DNA of 37,069 nucleotides from Phormidium tenue FACHB-886 (lineage in GTDB: Bacteria; Cyanobacteriota; Cyanobacteriia; Elainellales; Elainellaceae), in the NCBI RefSeq assembly GCF_014764505.1, contig NZ_JACXWX010000047.1:1-37069 (forward strand), in the 5' to 3' direction. The notes under the pieces are model-generated. The model made no database searches. It was not told the DNA's origin and saw only the letters and a list, made by a program, of their open reading frames with translations. This document shows, piece by piece, positions 35,049-37,069 of the stretch. Made by a program: the position numbers and the translations under genes. Every line of letters starts with the position of its first letter. Position 1 is the stretch's first letter.

Positions 35049-35135
35049 GCCTAACGGCGCAGTTGAGCGGCAGCATTAGTCTCTGCATCATAACCGATCG
35101 CTCCTGTTCCGCCGTTCCAACGCAGGTGTGACTGA
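35049..35135 (-). other. attC-like site 5, degenerate
   Basis: On the minus strand it ends CGCCGTTAGGC, matching GTTRRRY, just before the SLATT gene. GCAGTTGAGCGGC at 35059 is mirrored by CGCCGTTCCAACGC near 35110 (one base longer). The far core is poor. It suggests the SLATT gene once followed another cassette. Confidence 0.4.
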
Positions 35136-35147
35136 GCAGTAAAACTT

Positions 35148-35320
35148 GCGCAATTAGCAAATCAGTTGCGCGCTTTCTAAACCTTTGAAATCTCTATCAC
35201 TCGAGGCTTTCAAATATTGAGGCAAATCAAGCCAAGGAATATTAATATCCTACCCTTGAAGCCCAAAATGCTCGCTTAGCGTAAGATTAGGAATTTACGC
35301 CATCCATTTGCTAATTGCGC
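35148..35320. repeat. Long-spaced inverted repeat
   Basis: GCGCAATTAGCAAAT at 35148-35162 is perfectly mirrored at 35306-35320, with GAGCA/TGCTC continuing the dyad outside at weaker match. The interior has GGAATATTAATATCC, itself nearly palindromic. No ORF is inside. It may be a small foldback element; the 35019-35607 gap otherwise shows no gene. Confidence 0.5.
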
Positions 35321-35607
35321 CAAATCATTTGCTCATCCACAGCAGTTCTTTCGCAGCAACCAGGTGCGCTGGGCGTATTGGCTCAAGTGAAATTCTTATT
35401 GAGGGTTGGCGATCGTGCACTCAGGCTAATTCCATATATATGAAGATACAAAGAAATTTTTTGCTGGCTCATCTCGATCGATATTTTCTATATCAGGTTA
35501 GCCGCGCTATTGAGCTATTTGAGGATACCTATAGTCATTTCAAGTGAATAAACGATCAGGATTGGATTATCTAAACTGTTTATAACAATCCTTTCTTCAG
35601 TACCGTA

Positions 35608-36354
35608 ATGACCAGCGAAGATTTTGAATCTAGAGGCGCTAATCTTCTTAACAGCGCACAGGAGACAATGCAGGATTATACAAGCGCTCTGCATCGTCAA
35701 AATTGGAATATGGCTGTAAGACGCGCACAAGAAGCAGTTGAACAGCTAATCAAAGGAATCATCTATGCAACAGGCAATAAAGCTGAATTTGGGCATGGTG
35801 ATAAAGCCGCTATTCAACTCCGTGGGATGCTTGAGACAGACGGAGTGAAAGTAACGGAGCATAGCACTTCCAGCGACGTTCCAACTCGGATTAATGTCTC
35901 ATTCGCAGACGACGCTCAGTCTGGACATGCTGTTAGTCTCTATGGCAGACAGGTTCATCTTCTGAAGATGGAAGGCGGAACTTTTCAAGCGGTTTGGGAG
36001 CATACACTACCCGATCAAGAAATGAATCTTGTGATTTACCACGAACGCAAGCGAGGCGGGTACATAATCATAACGGACGGACCTAGACTAGTCTTGATAT
36101 TCAACGAACTTGGGGGCGAATTCTTTTATTCAGATGACTTGTACAATCCTGTGTACCTATCCAAAGAAGCATGGGATCTTATGGTTGAGGCTACAAAGTT
36201 GCTGGGCAAATGGCGTGATCCAGCGTTCTATCATGAGAAGACATTTTCTGAAGCGGATGCCAAGGAAGCCGGAGAGAAGATGAAGTTAGTTTATTCCATG
36301 GTCAAGCAAGTGATGGGTGGTCCTAGGTTTGATTGGGAGCCTTCCATTCCATAG
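35608..36354 (+). CDS. HEPN-like domain protein with a central insertion
   Basis: In this 248-aa protein residues 10-60 (ANLLNSAQETMQDYTSALHR, WNMAVRRAQEAVEQLIKGII) match the first helices of HEPN domains. GHGDKAAIQLRGML fits the usual next helix. The final helices of a HEPN appear only at about 190-240 (WDLMVEATKLLGKWRDPAFY, SEADAKEAGEKMKLVYSMVK). Between them lies a segment of about 110 residues predicted by composition to be beta-rich (LVIYHERKRGGYIIITDG). HEPN proteins are often RNases or nucleotidyltransferase partners; the classical R-x4-6-H motif is not clear here. No ribosome-binding site is evident before ATG 35608. Confidence 0.6.
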   Translation: MTSEDFESRGANLLNSAQETMQDYTSALHRQNWNMAVRRAQEAVEQLIKGIIYATGNKAEFGHGDKAAIQLRGMLETDGVKVTEHSTSSDVPTRINVSFADDAQSGHAVSLYGRQVHLLKMEGGTFQAVWEHTLPDQEMNLVIYHERKRGGYIIITDGPRLVLIFNELGGEFFYSDDLYNPVYLSKEAWDLMVEATKLLGKWRDPAFYHEKTFSEADAKEAGEKMKLVYSMVKQVMGGPRFDWEPSIP

Positions 36355-36400
36355 AGCAATTTAATGATTCAACTACATCAGATTGAAGGCTACTGGTGAG

Positions 36401-36718
36401 ATGAAAGTTCAAGTTTTTGATAGCAGTGAAGGGCAGAGCGGGCTGGGTACTCTTAGAGCGAACCAGCCCACTTTGTTTATGACGGTTAATGCTAGCGCTC
36501 GAAGATACCGCATCTGGGTTTGTCGTCCAAGCGAAACGGATGTTTCAGGATGTTTGGAGCTGACAGATTTTTGCATCGGTGACAGCAGCGGCTTTCTCTC
36601 TGTCACCGATGAGCCGATCGGCGAAGATGGTTTACTCAGAACCACAGGTGATCTAGTCTTCACCCCACCTGAGGAAATTGTCAGAACTGAGTATTCAAAC
36701 CTCGTCTCTTTTTCATAA
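36401..36718 (+). pseudogene. Hypothetical gene truncated by IS6-type element
   Basis: The frame from ATG 36401 (MKVQVFDSSEGQSGLG) shows a beta-rich, protein-like sequence (YRIWVCRPSETDVSGCLELT). It then runs into the inverted repeat at 36676, so the last 14 codons (from about IVRTEYSNL) are IS-derived. It follows the HEPN-like gene by 46 bases on the same strand and may be its partner. The family is not recognised. Confidence 0.4.
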
Positions 36719-37069
36719 GCATGTCTTTCCTCTCCTTCTTCTTTGCTAAGCAGCTTGGAAGATCGCTTGTAATTCACTAACTCGTTCTGTAAATCGTTCT
36801 CTTCGCTCGGATAGTGACACTACTTCTGTCATATAGCGCTGTACTCTCATGAAGTTCCTTACCTCAATTCTAATCAAAGTTCTTCTCGCACTGTTAAATG
36901 ATTTAAATCCCATCATTGGTTTCACAATGCGCTTGATGTTTCGATAGTCTTGTTCAACGATGTTGTTCAAATACTTGCTCTGTCGTAATTCTGTCTCGGC
37001 TTTCAACGTTTGATCTTCCCTCAATTCATCGATTGCAACTGGATAAGCAGCATTTTTATCAACGGTAAT
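36676..37069 (-). mobile_element. Partial IS6-family element at the right window edge
   Basis: It starts with AATTGTCAGAACTGAGTATT, like the left end at 33579 (AACTGTCAGATCTGAGTATT), and continues with related non-coding sequence before the transposase 3' end. The other end lies beyond the window. Confidence 0.7.
36746..37069 (-). CDS. IS6-family transposase, C-terminal part (incomplete in window)
   Basis: The frame is open through the window edge on the minus strand: ITVDKNAAYPVAIDEL with the second catalytic Asp, then SKYLNNIVEQDYRNIKRIVK with the catalytic Glu, and the C-terminal helices to the TAG at 36746-36748. It is more like the transposase of the 16241 element than the zinc-ribbon one at 33659, although its outer repeat matches the latter. 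The N-terminus is outside the window, so integrity is unknown. Confidence 0.8.
   Translation of the reverse strand: MTVDKNAAYPVAIDELREDQTLKAETELRQSKYLNNIVEQDYRNIKRIVKPMMGFKSFNSARRTLIRIEVRNFMRVQRYMTEVVSLSERRERFTERVSELQAIFQAA

Noticed and set aside
1-37069. tRNA or rRNA genes
   Set aside because: No cloverleaf-like or rRNA-like stretch was noticed by eye; a covariance search was not possible.

Overview
The window looks like a chromosomal segment of a filamentous cyanobacterium. The native genes carry many GCGATCGC-type octamers (the HIP1 palindrome of cyanobacteria), and several families are typical of that phylum: a giant Ser/Thr-kinase/ATPase/PAS histidine multi-kinase, a 14-repeat NB-ARC-WD40 protein and a DUF4278 protein. 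The genus cannot be fixed from sequence alone. No tRNA, rRNA or CRISPR array was seen.

Layout. (1) 1-895: decayed ISH3-type transposase. (2) 1254-12124: signalling operon of three genes: a 3026-aa multi-sensor hybrid kinase, a receiver-histidine kinase of the NarX/DesK type, and a NarL-type DNA-binding regulator that overlaps the kinase by 4 bp. (3) 12157-18603: insertion-element graveyard with a MITE-like element, a frameshifted IS4-type element, a short terminal remnant of the same IS, a frameshifted IS6-type element, a terminal remnant of another IS6-type element, and an intact IS630. Between them sit a DUF4278 gene, decayed coding sequence and two small secreted proteins. (4) 18604-19674: IS110-family transposase with repeat-rich non-coding flanks. 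(5) 19792-22532: a run of small genes of visibly different base composition (P-loop kinase, GNAT acetyltransferase, VOC/glyoxalase, Imm5-like immunity protein), all on the + strand and separated by 77-88 bp imperfect palindromes bounded by integron attC core motifs. This looks like a cassette array without an integron integrase (CALIN). (6) 22602-23907: a non-IntI tyrosine recombinase whose upstream DNA holds five copies of a short motif, two of them forming a 24-bp perfect hairpin. (7) 24367-31902: glutathione S-transferase-like protein, a transaldolase homologue lacking the Schiff-base lysine, the NB-ARC-WD40 protein (convergent and overlapping), a VOC protein and a secreted DUF6130-like protein. 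(8) 32166-33578: fossil gene remnants (epoxide hydrolase, NmrA-like reductase, alpha/beta hydrolase), cut by an IS6-type element at 33579-34566. (9) 34581-36718: SLATT-type membrane protein next to another attC-like site, a HEPN-like protein apparently split by an inserted beta-rich segment, and a small gene truncated by a further IS6-type element that runs off the window.

How it works together. The first 12 kb are a sensory phosphorelay: the giant kinase senses, the second protein relays, and the NarL-type regulator acts on DNA. From 12 kb on the window is an accessory region shaped by transposition, cassette capture and gene decay. Several of its genes (NB-ARC-WD40, SLATT, HEPN, Imm5-like) belong to families often linked to defence or conflict, but no complete known defence operon is visible. 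All coordinates of sites and repeats were read by eye.
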